From the NCBI GenBank assembly GCA_963702755.1, contig CAVPDZ010000004.1:355009-419008 (forward strand): a stretch of DNA of 64,000 nt, in the 5' to 3' direction. The notes under the pieces were generated by a model that saw only the letters and a list, made by a program, of their open reading frames with translations, had not been told where the DNA came from and searched no databases. Numbering within the stretch: the first letter of the stretch is position 1; every line of letters starts with the position of its first letter. Source of the stretch: JAJPKK01 sp963702755 (GTDB lineage: Bacteria; Pseudomonadota; Alphaproteobacteria; Rhizobiales; Xanthobacteraceae). This document shows, one piece after another, positions 27,563 through 36,069 of the stretch. Both the position numbers and the translations under genes were made by a program.

Positions 27563-28897
27563 TCACGCCGGCAGTTCCTTGCCAAGCGTTTCGGGCAGGA
27601 ACAGCGCGGCGATCAGGCTCGGAATATAGATAAGCGCGATCAGCATTGCCGCTTGGCTGAAACCGCCGAGATTGGCGATGATCCATCCCGAGATCAGCGG
27701 TCCGAGCCAGGCGACGAATCGCGGCGTGTTGAAGATGAAGCCGGCGGCGGTTGCGCGCATGCGGGTCGGAAACAGTTCCGGCAGCCAGGCCGCCATCCAG
27801 GTGTATTGGCCGGAGACGAACGCCCCGCAGAGGCCGGCGCAGACCAGCATCATCGGGAGGCTCTCGGCCCAATAGAACAACAGCGGCACGCTCAGGAACG
27901 CGGCCGCGATGTAGAGCACCGTGACCGGCTTGCGCCCATAGGCATCGGCAAGGAAGCCGAAGGCTGCGTACCCGATCACGGCGACCCCATTGAGCGCCAT
28001 GCCGCCGTAGCTGACCCATTCCTGCGGATTGAGGTGGGCTTTCGCGGCAGCCGCCGCCAAGTAGGGCGGAATCCACGCTCCGATACCCCAGAACGCGAGC
28101 GTCGTCGCCAGTGACATGATCAGCGCGAGAATGACGCGCCGGCGGATCTCAAAATCGGCGAACAGGCCCGCGACCGTAAAGCGGGTCAGCGCCACGTCTT
28201 GAGCACCGAGCGCTGCGCCGCTGCGTTGGCGTTCGAGCGCCGCCTGCCGTTGATCGTTGACCTTCTCCCAGCGTTCCGATTCCGGGATCGCTCGACGTAT
28301 CCACAATGTCAGCAGCGCCGGCAGCACGCCGACGAGGAACATATAGCGCCACCCGTCGGGGCCGAGGGCGCCGAAGAAGAGCCACGCGAACGAAGCGAGG
28401 AAGAAGCCCACGCCAAGCCCGCACTGCATCAGCCCGACGCCGCGGCCGCGCGCGCGATCCGGCCAGAGTTCGGCGACAATCGAGGCCCCCGTCACCCATT
28501 CGGAGCCGATCGCGAGCCCGACCAGAAAGCGCAGCACCGCAAACGAAATCCAATCCCAGGCGAACGCGCTGAGCCCGGTCATCACCGAGTAGGCAATGAT
28601 CGCCAGCATCATCGTGCGCTTGCGGCCGAGATAATCGGTGATGATGCCGCCGACGAGTCCGCCAATCCCCCAGCCGAGCAGCGTGAGAGCGATCACCGTG
28701 CCGGCGTAGACGGGGATCTGGCTGTATTGCGAGGGATCGAGCAACTGCCGAAGCGCGGCGCCGACGGCCGTCACAAGCGCGAAGGTCTCGTAGCCGTCGA
28801 ACATCCAGCCGAGATTGGAGGCGATCAGGGTGTTCCACTGGCTGCGGTTGAGCGCGCGATACCAAGGTTCTTCTGCCGCAATCACGGCCTGCGACAT
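27563..28897 (-). CDS. MFS transporter, aromatic-acid/metabolite H+ symporter type
   Basis: The protein has 444 residues with about twelve membrane segments. The mark GWMFDGYETFAL at about residue 30, GRKRTMM in the loop between helices 2 and 3, and the second-half GRKPVTVLY are typical of the sugar-porter/aromatic acid symporter branch. A long charged loop (about 205-245) divides the two halves. It would import an organic acid by proton symport. ATG at 28897 has GGAGGG upstream. The flavoprotein and decarboxylase-like genes follow on the same strand, so its cargo is plausibly their substrate. Confidence 0.85.
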   Translation of the reverse strand: MSQAVIAAEEPWYRALNRSQWNTLIASNLGWMFDGYETFALVTAVGAALRQLLDPSQYSQIPVYAGTVIALTLLGWGIGGLVGGIITDYLGRKRTMMLAIIAYSVMTGLSAFAWDWISFAVLRFLVGLAIGSEWVTGASIVAELWPDRARGRGVGLMQCGLGVGFFLASFAWLFFGALGPDGWRYMFLVGVLPALLTLWIRRAIPESERWEKVNDQRQAALERQRSGAALGAQDVALTRFTVAGLFADFEIRRRVILALIMSLATTLAFWGIGAWIPPYLAAAAAKAHLNPQEWVSYGGMALNGVAVIGYAAFGFLADAYGRKPVTVLYIAAAFLSVPLLFYWAESLPMMLVCAGLCGAFVSGQYTWMAAWLPELFPTRMRATAAGFIFNTPRFVAWLGPLISGWIIANLGGFSQAAMLIALIYIPSLIAALFLPETLGKELPA

Positions 28898-28932
28898 GGT
28901 CGCCCTCCTTCGGGCTCAAAACTCCCGCGCGG

Positions 28933-29418
28933 TCAGGCGCGCGCGGCCTTGCGCTTGCGGCCGGCCGCCTTCACGGCCTCGATGATCTCAGGATAGGCCG
29001 CGCAGCGACAGAGGTTGCCGGACAGATAGTCGCGGATGCGCTCGTCGTCCGGGTCCGGATACTCGTCGAGCAGTTGCTTGACCATGAGCACCCAGCCCGG
29101 CGTGCAGAAACCGCACTGGAACGCGCCCTGCTCGATGAAGGCCTCCTGCACCGGATCGAGCACGTTGTTGCGATCGAGATTCTCCACGGTCTCGACGCGC
29201 GTGCCGTCCGCGAATGCCGCGAGATAGAGGCAGCCCGAAACCGGGCGGCCATCGACGATGAGCGTGCAGCACCCGCACAGCCCCTGGCCGCAGCTCTCGC
29301 GGGCGCCGAAGAGGTTGAACTCATTGCGCACGACTTCGAGCAGGCTGTGATGCGACGCGATCTGCGCCGACACCGGCTCGCCGTTGAGGGTGAAGGAAAT
29401 GGTGCGGGTATCAGTCAT
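28933..29418 (-). CDS. Molybdenum hydroxylase small subunit, two [2Fe-2S] clusters (CoxS/XDH family)
   Basis: The protein has 161 residues. The N-terminal plant-type cluster is bound by CGQGLCGCC and a later GC; the C-terminal cluster by CGFC and CRC in the four-helix domain. It passes electrons from the molybdenum site to FAD. ATG at 29418 has a weak upstream site; a GTG at 29433 in the same frame is an alternative. It is the last gene of the minus-strand molybdenum hydroxylase operon but is separated from the large subunit by a repeat of about 100 bp, so order is M-L-S rather than the usual M-S-L. Confidence 0.9.
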   Translation of the reverse strand: MTDTRTISFTLNGEPVSAQIASHHSLLEVVRNEFNLFGARESCGQGLCGCCTLIVDGRPVSGCLYLAAFADGTRVETVENLDRNNVLDPVQEAFIEQGAFQCGFCTPGWVLMVKQLLDEYPDPDDERIRDYLSGNLCRCAAYPEIIEAVKAAGRKRKAARA

Positions 29419-29450
29419 GATGCGCAGGTCCACAATTGATTTACAACGGC

Positions 29451-29549
29451 GTCATTCCGGGGCGCCGCGCAGCGGCGAGCCCGGAATCCATATTCCTCGG
29501 CCATGGTTATGGATTCCGGGCTCGCGCCTCCGGGGCGCCCCGGAATGAC
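29451..29549. repeat. GTCATTCCGGGGCGCC palindromic repeat
   Basis: Ends GTCATTCCGGGGCGCC and GGCGCCCCGGAATGAC are exact inverted copies, and the inner part GCCCGGAATCCAT / ATGGATTCCGGGC pairs too. It fills the gap between the L and S subunit genes. Confidence 0.85.
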
Positions 29550-29563
29550 AATCAGTACGAACA

Positions 29564-31855
29564 TCACGCGTCCCCGATGGGGTTGTTCTGCTGCGCGCGC
29601 AGCGCCCGCAGCACGGCCTCCGGGTTGAGCGGCAATTCCATCAGGCGCGCGCCGACGGCATCATCGATCGCGTTGCCGATCGCCGGCGACACGCAGAAGG
29701 TCGAGACCTCGCCGACGCCTTTGCCGCCGAACGGGCCATTGTGCTGGTAGGCGTCCTCGATCGTGAGATTTTCCATCACCACCGGCACGTCATGGATGCC
29801 CGGGATCTTGTAGTCAGCGAGCGAAGCATTGGTCACCTGCCCGCCGTCGAACTGCATCTTCTCGAACATCGTGAAGCCGAGCTGCATCAGTGCGGCGCCG
29901 GAAATCTGCGTCTCGCAGATCTTCGGATTGATGGCTTTGCCGACATCGCACACATTGATGAGCCGGGTGATGCGCACGTGGCCGGTCTCGGTGTCGACCT
30001 CGACCTCGGCGCCGACGCCCGACACCATCCAGAACGGCGTGACGTTGTCGGTGAGACCGGTGCCGGGCTGCGGCGGGATGTAGTCGGGCTTGTAGACGCC
30101 GGTGCCGATGATGTTGCCGGCTTGCATGCCGTACTTCTTCTGGAAGAGATCGGCGACCGAGTAGTTGGTGCCCTCCGGCAGGCCGAGATCGCGCGCGAGC
30201 GCGAGAATCTTGCCGCGCGCCTCTTCCGCCGCGAGCTTGACAGCGTTGCCCATGTGGAAGAGCGAGCGCGAGCCGAGCGTGCCCATGTCATAGGGCGTGA
30301 CGTCGGTGTCGCGCGGCACGACGTTCACCTGCTCCGCCGGGACGTTGAGGATTTCCCCGACCATCTGCGCCATGGCAGTGTCGGAGCCCTGGCCCATGTC
30401 GATCGTCCCGCAATAGAGCGTGGTGCTGCCATCGGCGTTGACGTTCACGATCGCGACCGAGGTCGTCGGCGAGATCACCGCCTTGATGGCGATGGCGAGG
30501 CCGCGGCCGCGCCGCACCACGCCGGTGCCGCGGTCGAACGGCCGCGACCAATTCATCCGCTCGGCGACCCGCTCCAACACCTTCTCGAGCGGCGCATCCT
30601 TGAGCGGCGTGCCGGTCGTGTGCTTGCCGCCCTCGTGCATGATGTTCTTGCGGCGGAACTCCAGCGGATCGATCTTCAGCGCGCGCGCCATCATGTCGGT
30701 GTGGCTCTCGTAGGCCCACACGAGCTGCGGCACCCCGAAGCCGCGCAACGCGCCCGCCGGCGGCTGGTTGGTGTAGAGCGCATAGGAATCGATCGAGACG
30801 TTCTCGATGTCGTAGGGGCCCGACGCCGTAAAGCCCGACTTCTGCGTCACGCGCGGGCCGATGTCGGCGTAGGCACCGCCGTTCCAGAACACTTCGCAGC
30901 GCCGCGCCGTCAGCTTGCCGTTGGCATCGACGCCGCTCTTGATGCGGAACGTCATCGGGTGCCGGGTGATGGTGTAGAACACCTCCTCCATCGGCAGCGC
31001 GACTTTGACCGGCCGCTTGGCGATCATCGACAGCGCCGTCACCAGCGCTTCGAGCTTGATGTAGAGCTTGCCGCCATAGCCGCCGCCGAGGAACGGCACT
31101 TTGATGCGGACCCGGTTTTCCGGCCAGCCGAGCAGCCGCGCAATCTCGATGCGCACGAACGACGGACCCTGCGACGAGCTGTAGAGCGTCAGCCGATCGC
31201 CGCGGAAATCGGCGATCGAGACGAACGGCTCGAACGGGATGTGCAGCACCTTCTGCGTTCGAAACTCGTGCTCGAACACGTGCGCCGCTTCGGCAAAGGC
31301 CTTGTCGACGTCGCCTTTGCGCAGCTGGTAGTCGAGCGCGGTGTTGGTGCCCTTGGCACCCTTGAGATGCTTCAAGTCGGCGAAGGTACCGGCCGGCTTG
31401 AGCTCGTCGTGCACGACGATCTTGTTGGTGGCGGCTTCGACTTCATCGAACACCGCCGGCAGTTCCTCATAGTCGGCAACGATGAGCGCTGCCGCCTCCT
31501 CGGCGACATGCGGGTCCTCGGCAAGCACCACCGCGACCGGCTCGCCCACGTAATGAACCTTGCCGATGGCGAGGATCGGCTGATCGTGGAACGCCGGCCC
31601 GTAATAAGGATGCGGGATCACCTTGATCACGTCCTCGGACGTGACGACGCGATAGACGCCGGGCACCGCCTTCGCGGCACTGGTGTCGACCGACTTGATG
31701 CGCCCGTGCGCGACGGTCGAGCGGAACACCTTGCCGTACAACATGCCCGGCAGGCGCAAGTTGTGAGTATACTCGGCGCGGCCGGTGACCTTCTCGCGCG
31801 CCTCGAGCCGCGGCACGGCACGGCCGATCTGGCCGCCGGGAATTGGGGCATTCAT
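29564..31855 (-). CDS. Molybdenum hydroxylase large subunit (xanthine dehydrogenase/aldehyde oxidoreductase family)
   Basis: The protein has 763 residues and binds molybdopterin cytosine dinucleotide. Visible marks are the GRAVPRLEAREKVTG start, GGGYGGK, the DMGQGSDT loop and the catalytic glutamate in FGGKGVGE near the C-terminus. The form I CO dehydrogenase active-site motif AYXCSFR is missing and PAGALRGFG stands in its place, so it oxidises some organic compound rather than CO. The ATG at 31855 overlaps the medium-subunit stop (TGATG), giving tight coupling; a GTG stands directly before it. The substrate is unknown. Confidence 0.9.
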   Translation of the reverse strand: MNAPIPGGQIGRAVPRLEAREKVTGRAEYTHNLRLPGMLYGKVFRSTVAHGRIKSVDTSAAKAVPGVYRVVTSEDVIKVIPHPYYGPAFHDQPILAIGKVHYVGEPVAVVLAEDPHVAEEAAALIVADYEELPAVFDEVEAATNKIVVHDELKPAGTFADLKHLKGAKGTNTALDYQLRKGDVDKAFAEAAHVFEHEFRTQKVLHIPFEPFVSIADFRGDRLTLYSSSQGPSFVRIEIARLLGWPENRVRIKVPFLGGGYGGKLYIKLEALVTALSMIAKRPVKVALPMEEVFYTITRHPMTFRIKSGVDANGKLTARRCEVFWNGGAYADIGPRVTQKSGFTASGPYDIENVSIDSYALYTNQPPAGALRGFGVPQLVWAYESHTDMMARALKIDPLEFRRKNIMHEGGKHTTGTPLKDAPLEKVLERVAERMNWSRPFDRGTGVVRRGRGLAIAIKAVISPTTSVAIVNVNADGSTTLYCGTIDMGQGSDTAMAQMVGEILNVPAEQVNVVPRDTDVTPYDMGTLGSRSLFHMGNAVKLAAEEARGKILALARDLGLPEGTNYSVADLFQKKYGMQAGNIIGTGVYKPDYIPPQPGTGLTDNVTPFWMVSGVGAEVEVDTETGHVRITRLINVCDVGKAINPKICETQISGAALMQLGFTMFEKMQFDGGQVTNASLADYKIPGIHDVPVVMENLTIEDAYQHNGPFGGKGVGEVSTFCVSPAIGNAIDDAVGARLMELPLNPEAVLRALRAQQNNPIGDA

Positions 31856-32727
31856 CACGCTGCTCCGTTCGCCTGGGCGTCGAAGGCCTGGCGCACGGCC
31901 CGGCGCACATAGACCCGCACCAGCTCGCGCTTATAGGGCGCTGAGCCGCGCACGTCGGAAATCGTCTCGGCCTCGTCCGCGGCGGCGTCTCCCGCCTTCG
32001 CCAGCACCTTGTCGTCGATCGCGGCGCCGCCGAGCACTTGTTCCGCGCCCTTGAGGCGGATCGCCTTCTCGGTCGCGGCGCTGACGACGACACGGGGATT
32101 GCGCATCGCCTTGCCGTCGGCTTCGAGCGACACCGCGACTCCGAGTGCCGGCCAGTCATCCGCCGAGCCGGTGGTGCATTTGATGTACGTCGCGCGGCGC
32201 GCCCCCTGATCAGGAATGCGCAACTCGGTGATGATCTCATCGCGCTTGAGCACGGTCTCGTAATAGCCGGCGAACATGTTCTCGACTTTGAGAGTGCGTT
32301 CGCCGCCGCGGCCCTTGACCACGATCGACGCGTCAAGCGCCATCAGCACCGGCGGCAGATCCATGTGCGGATCGCCGTGGGCGAGATTGCCGCCGATCGT
32401 TGCGACATTGCGCACGCGCACATTGGACAGCCTGCGCATGGCCCGCACGATGACGCCGGCGCGGCGCGCGACCTCGGCGGAGCGTTCGACGTCGGAGAGC
32501 GGCGTCAGCGCGCCGATGGCGAGGCCGCCTTCTGGCGCCACGGCGATGCGGACCAGCGACTTGATCTTGCGCAGGCTCACGAGCCGCGTCGGGCGGAACA
32601 CGCCGGCCTTCATCATCAGCATCAGCGCGGTGCCGCCGCCGAGCGGGCGCACGGTGCCGTCATCGGGATCGAGCAGGCGCAGCGCCTCATCGACGGTTTC
32701 GGGTTCTGCAAGCTCGAACGGGGTCAC
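31855..32727 (-). CDS. Molybdenum hydroxylase medium subunit, FAD-binding (CoxM family)
   Basis: The protein has 290 residues with the FAD-binding loops LGGGTALM at about 30 and TIGGNLAHGDPHMDLPP at about 110, which are diagnostic of CoxM-type subunits. It accepts electrons from the iron-sulfur subunit and hands them to a membrane carrier. The start is a GTG at 32727 that overlaps the preceding stop by four bases (GTGA). The last residues ANGAA overlap the large-subunit start. Confidence 0.9.
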   Translation of the reverse strand: MTPFELAEPETVDEALRLLDPDDGTVRPLGGGTALMLMMKAGVFRPTRLVSLRKIKSLVRIAVAPEGGLAIGALTPLSDVERSAEVARRAGVIVRAMRRLSNVRVRNVATIGGNLAHGDPHMDLPPVLMALDASIVVKGRGGERTLKVENMFAGYYETVLKRDEIITELRIPDQGARRATYIKCTTGSADDWPALGVAVSLEADGKAMRNPRVVVSAATEKAIRLKGAEQVLGGAAIDDKVLAKAGDAAADEAETISDVRGSAPYKRELVRVYVRRAVRQAFDAQANGAA

Positions 32728-33203
32728 GATTGTCCTCCCGGCACGACCGTTGGCACTGTTCCGCCGGCGAAGGCGGCGCGCATCTTCTCGGCGAATTTCT
32801 GTTCGATTTCCTTCGCCTTGGACTTGAGCACCGGCTGGCCCATGCTGCCGAGCTTGCCGGTGATGTTGGCATCGATCGAATACTTCACCAGGGTTTCGTT
32901 GCCGACTGCGACAAGATCAGTCGTCGAGACGGCGGTGAAGCGGCCGACGATGCCGATCGGAGCGCCCTCGATCTTCGCTTCGATGCGCTCCGGCGGCGTG
33001 AGCTTCGTCACCTCGACGCTCACCTTGAAGCTGAATTTCATGTAGGCGACCTTGGTGTCGAGCACCGCGTCATAATGCGTCGCGTCGATCTCCTTGAGAT
33101 CGTGCACGCCCTCGACGCAGGAGGCGAAGAACGGCGCATTCTGCAGGACGCCGAACACGGTCTCGCGCGGCGCCGGGAGGGTGAGTTCGCCGGAAACGAT
33201 CAT
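32724..33203 (-). CDS. CoxG-type SRPBCC domain protein
   Basis: The protein has 159 residues in a START/SRPBCC fold of the CoxG family (PAPRETVFGVLQNA, FASCVEGV, TGKLGSMGQP). CoxG proteins accompany molybdenum hydroxylases and are thought to anchor them to the membrane. It overlaps the hydrolase gene by four bases upstream (ATGA) and the medium subunit by four downstream, so the operon is continuous here. The tail AGGTVPTVVPGGQS is unstructured by composition. Confidence 0.9.
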   Translation of the reverse strand: MIVSGELTLPAPRETVFGVLQNAPFFASCVEGVHDLKEIDATHYDAVLDTKVAYMKFSFKVSVEVTKLTPPERIEAKIEGAPIGIVGRFTAVSTTDLVAVGNETLVKYSIDANITGKLGSMGQPVLKSKAKEIEQKFAEKMRAAFAGGTVPTVVPGGQS

Positions 33204-34006
33204 TGCGCGGGTGCCATTTCGAGAAGCGCGCGCAGCTCCGCGATGATGCGGTCGGGGCACTCGAGCGGCGTCAGATGACGCGCGTTCTCGATCACCGTGA
33301 GCGTCGAGCCGGCAATGGCGCGGTTGAGCGTCTGCGACATCGCGACCGGCGTCGCGTAATCCTCTGCGCCGACCGCGATGCGGGCCGGCATCTTGAGGCG
33401 GGGCAGCGCCGCGGTGAGATTGCAGGCGCCGAGCATGCGGCATGTCTCGGCATAGGCCTCGCGGGTATTGGCAAGGAAAACCTTGACGCTCGCGTCGAGC
33501 ACGTCCTTGCGCTGGGCGCGGAACGCGTCGGTGAACCAGCGCGTCGTCTGGAACTCGATCATCGCCTCGAGGCCCTTGGCCTCGGCAGTCGCGGCGCGTT
33601 CCTCCCATTTGTCGGCGGCATTGTACCAGGCAGTGGTGTCGAACAGCCCAAGCGCGGTCGCGCGGGCCGGATAGGCCGCCGCGAACGCAAGCGTGATACA
33701 TCCGCCCATGGATGCGCCGGCGACGATCGCCGAGCGCCAGCCTACGTGATCGAGGAGGTCAGCGAGGTCGTCGGCGAACCGTTCGACCCGGTACGGACCC
33801 TTCGGCTTGTCGGATGCCCCATGGCCCCGGCAGTCATAGGTGAGGACGGCGGTCTTCTCCGCGAGCGCGGGCACGACGAAATTCCAGAACGACCGGTCCA
33901 TTCCAAGGGAATGGATCAGCACGATCGGCGGCGTGCCCGCGGCACGGCCGCGCACCTCGTAAACAAGCTTGGTACCGTCGCGGACGTTCATGCTTGAAAC
34001 TGTCAT
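33200..34006 (-). CDS. Alpha/beta hydrolase, 3-oxoadipate enol-lactonase (PcaD)-like
   Basis: The protein has 268 residues. The oxyanion segment HSLGMD, nucleophile elbow GASMGG (Ser near 105) and a late NARHLT histidine make up the alpha/beta hydrolase triad, with an aspartate in GAEDYAT. The general look is that of PcaD and similar lactonases. It is the first gene of the molybdenum hydroxylase operon, overlapping coxG by four bases, and so may hydrolyse the product of that oxidation. ATG at 34006 has only a weak AGGG site; an internal ATG at 33991 is an alternative. Confidence 0.8.
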   Translation of the reverse strand: MTVSSMNVRDGTKLVYEVRGRAAGTPPIVLIHSLGMDRSFWNFVVPALAEKTAVLTYDCRGHGASDKPKGPYRVERFADDLADLLDHVGWRSAIVAGASMGGCITLAFAAAYPARATALGLFDTTAWYNAADKWEERAATAEAKGLEAMIEFQTTRWFTDAFRAQRKDVLDASVKVFLANTREAYAETCRMLGACNLTAALPRLKMPARIAVGAEDYATPVAMSQTLNRAIAGSTLTVIENARHLTPLECPDRIIAELRALLEMAPAQ

Positions 34007-34182
34007 CTTGGCATTTCACCCTGGGCCAGGACGGCCCGGTCTGGCATCCGGGAGGTTCCCGGGCGCCCTTGTCATACACATACCCGGCTCATGCCAACAA
34101 TCCCTCCCGGCGCGACCGAGTTCGTCCTTTTTTGCAGGCAGCCCAAGGGGGTCACCGTATGATGGCGATTAAAGTCCCCGTC

Positions 34183-34276
34183 GTAGCCCGGATGAGGGAC
34201 CGAAGGTCCCGATATCCGGGGCCAGCGCTCCCATAGGAGGGGTTTATCCCGGATGTCGCTGCGCTTCATCGGGGCT
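34183..34276. repeat. GTAGCCCGGATG-type palindromic repeat
   Basis: Begins GTAGCCCGGATGAGGGACC and ends GCGCTTCATCGGGGCT. It occupies the 411 bp between the divergent hydrolase and DUF4403 genes; nothing else is seen there. Confidence 0.7.
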
Positions 34277-34417
34277 GAGCGGTTCCCTTGACCAAGCCCG
34301 GCTCGGCCACATTGCCACCTCATGGCAAGCGCACAAGGCCGGCCGCAGATTCGCCGCTTTGCTGGCGCCGATCCAATGGGACATTAGATTGCGGCCAATC
34401 CTATTAGGGCTACTCAG

Positions 34418-35977
34418 ATGAGCATGCGGTGGATCATTGTCGGCGGCGCCGTGGTTTTCGCGGGTTTCTTCGGCGCAACGCTGTGGGCGCTCGACCGGGG
34501 GGGCGCGCCCGATACGCCGGTGCCGGCGCGGCACCCGCCCCAGGCGACGATGCCGCCGCTCGCTCCGATGATCAAGACCTCGCGCCTCATTGCGCCGATC
34601 GCGGTCGCCGACACCGCGATCCGCGATGCGCTCGAAGCCTCGACCCCGCGCGACATGTCCGGCAAGCAGGAAAATCCGTTCCGCGAATTCATCTCCAAGG
34701 GCGAGATCGGCTGGACCGTGAACCGCGGGCCGCTCGGCGTCGTCGGCCGCGCCAACTCGCTTGCCGTTTCGGCGCCGCTCAACGGCACCATCCGCATGAC
34801 CGGCCAACTGGGCGGCCAGTTCTCCAATTTCAATTTCGGCGGACGCGGGATCAACGGCACGTTCAACGGCAACGACATCAACCAGCTGATCCAGCAGTTC
34901 GCCACCAAGGGTTTTGACCAGAAGGCGAACCTGCGCGGCAGCGTCGCGGTGTTCGCGCGGCCGCAGCTGCTGCCGGCGTGGCGGCTCGATCCCAATCTCA
35001 GCTCGCAGGTGACGATCGGCGATGCGTCGATGCCGATCGCCGGCGCTTCGCTGAGCTTCGGCAAGGAGATCAAGCCCATGGTCGATCGTGCGGTCGCCGA
35101 ACAGGTGGCGGCACTGCAGACCCGGATCCGCGACGATGCCGGCCTCGAAGACGCGGTGCGTCGCGAATGGGCGAGGATGTGCCGGTCGCTGCCTCTGCGC
35201 ACGGTCGCGGCGGGCATGCCGGACCTGTGGCTCGAGCTGCGCCCCGTGAAGGCTTTCGCCACCCAGCCCAAGATCGATGCCGATGCAGTCAACCTTGCCC
35301 TCGGTATCGAGGCCGAAACCCGCGTCATTCCGCAAGAAACGACGCCGGATTGTCCGTTTCCCGCGCAGCTCGAAATCGTGCCGCCGATCGATCGCGGCAA
35401 GATCGCGATCGCGACCGCGATCGACCTGCCGTTCACGGAGATCAATCGCCTCATCGAGGCTCAGCTCAAGGGCCGCAGTCTCGCAACGGACGCCGGCGTC
35501 GACATCGAGAGTGCGAGCGTCGCCGGGGCCGGCGACAAATTGCTCATCGCCCTCAAGATCAAGCCGCGCGACTCCGCGAGCTGGCTCGGTCTCACCGCGC
35601 CGGTCGACGTCTATGTGTGGGGCCGGCCCGTGCTCGACCGGGCCAATCAAATCCTTCGCCTGACCGATATCGCGATCGATACGGAAACGCAGTCGGCGGT
35701 CGGCGTGCTCGGCGCTGCCGCGCGCGCGGCGCTGCCGCTGCTGCAGGCCGCGCTCGCCGACCGCGCCACGATCGATCTCAAGCCGTTGGCGGCAAATGCG
35801 CGCCGCAGCATCGAAACGGCGGTCGGCCAGATCGCCCCGCCCGAAGCCGGCGTCCATATCGAAGCGCCGATCACCGATGTGCGGCTCTCGGGCCTCGAAT
35901 ATGACACGACGACCTTGCGCCTCGTGGCGGAGGTCGACGGCAGTCTGCAGGTCGCCGTTTCGGCGCTGCCGCATTAG
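34418..35977 (+). CDS. DUF4403 family protein
   Basis: The protein has 519 residues with one N-terminal membrane segment (about 4-24) followed by a Pro-rich linker. The rest is a long repeat-like beta-rich domain that fits DUF4403, including QENPFREFISKG, WRLDPNLSSQV and PVDVYVWGRPVLD. It is expected in the periplasm, anchored to the inner membrane; relatives resemble lipid-binding tubular lipoproteins. The gene starts at an ATG before MRWII and is followed by the mechanosensitive channel gene after 92 bp. No function is known. Confidence 0.8.
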   Translation: MSMRWIIVGGAVVFAGFFGATLWALDRGGAPDTPVPARHPPQATMPPLAPMIKTSRLIAPIAVADTAIRDALEASTPRDMSGKQENPFREFISKGEIGWTVNRGPLGVVGRANSLAVSAPLNGTIRMTGQLGGQFSNFNFGGRGINGTFNGNDINQLIQQFATKGFDQKANLRGSVAVFARPQLLPAWRLDPNLSSQVTIGDASMPIAGASLSFGKEIKPMVDRAVAEQVAALQTRIRDDAGLEDAVRREWARMCRSLPLRTVAAGMPDLWLELRPVKAFATQPKIDADAVNLALGIEAETRVIPQETTPDCPFPAQLEIVPPIDRGKIAIATAIDLPFTEINRLIEAQLKGRSLATDAGVDIESASVAGAGDKLLIALKIKPRDSASWLGLTAPVDVYVWGRPVLDRANQILRLTDIAIDTETQSAVGVLGAAARAALPLLQAALADRATIDLKPLAANARRSIETAVGQIAPPEAGVHIEAPITDVRLSGLEYDTTTLRLVAEVDGSLQVAVSALPH

Positions 35978-36069
35978 CCCGCAGTTGGCAACGTGTGGAC
36001 TGTCCTTTCAGGGCGGTCCGCGCGACAGGAGCCTCAACTCCTGTCTGCCCATCCGATAATGTTTCAGCC

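Noticed and set aside
29564..31855. Carbon monoxide dehydrogenase large subunit
   Set aside because: The active-site loop AYXCSFR is not present; the neighbouring CoxG protein is shared by many other molybdenum hydroxylases.
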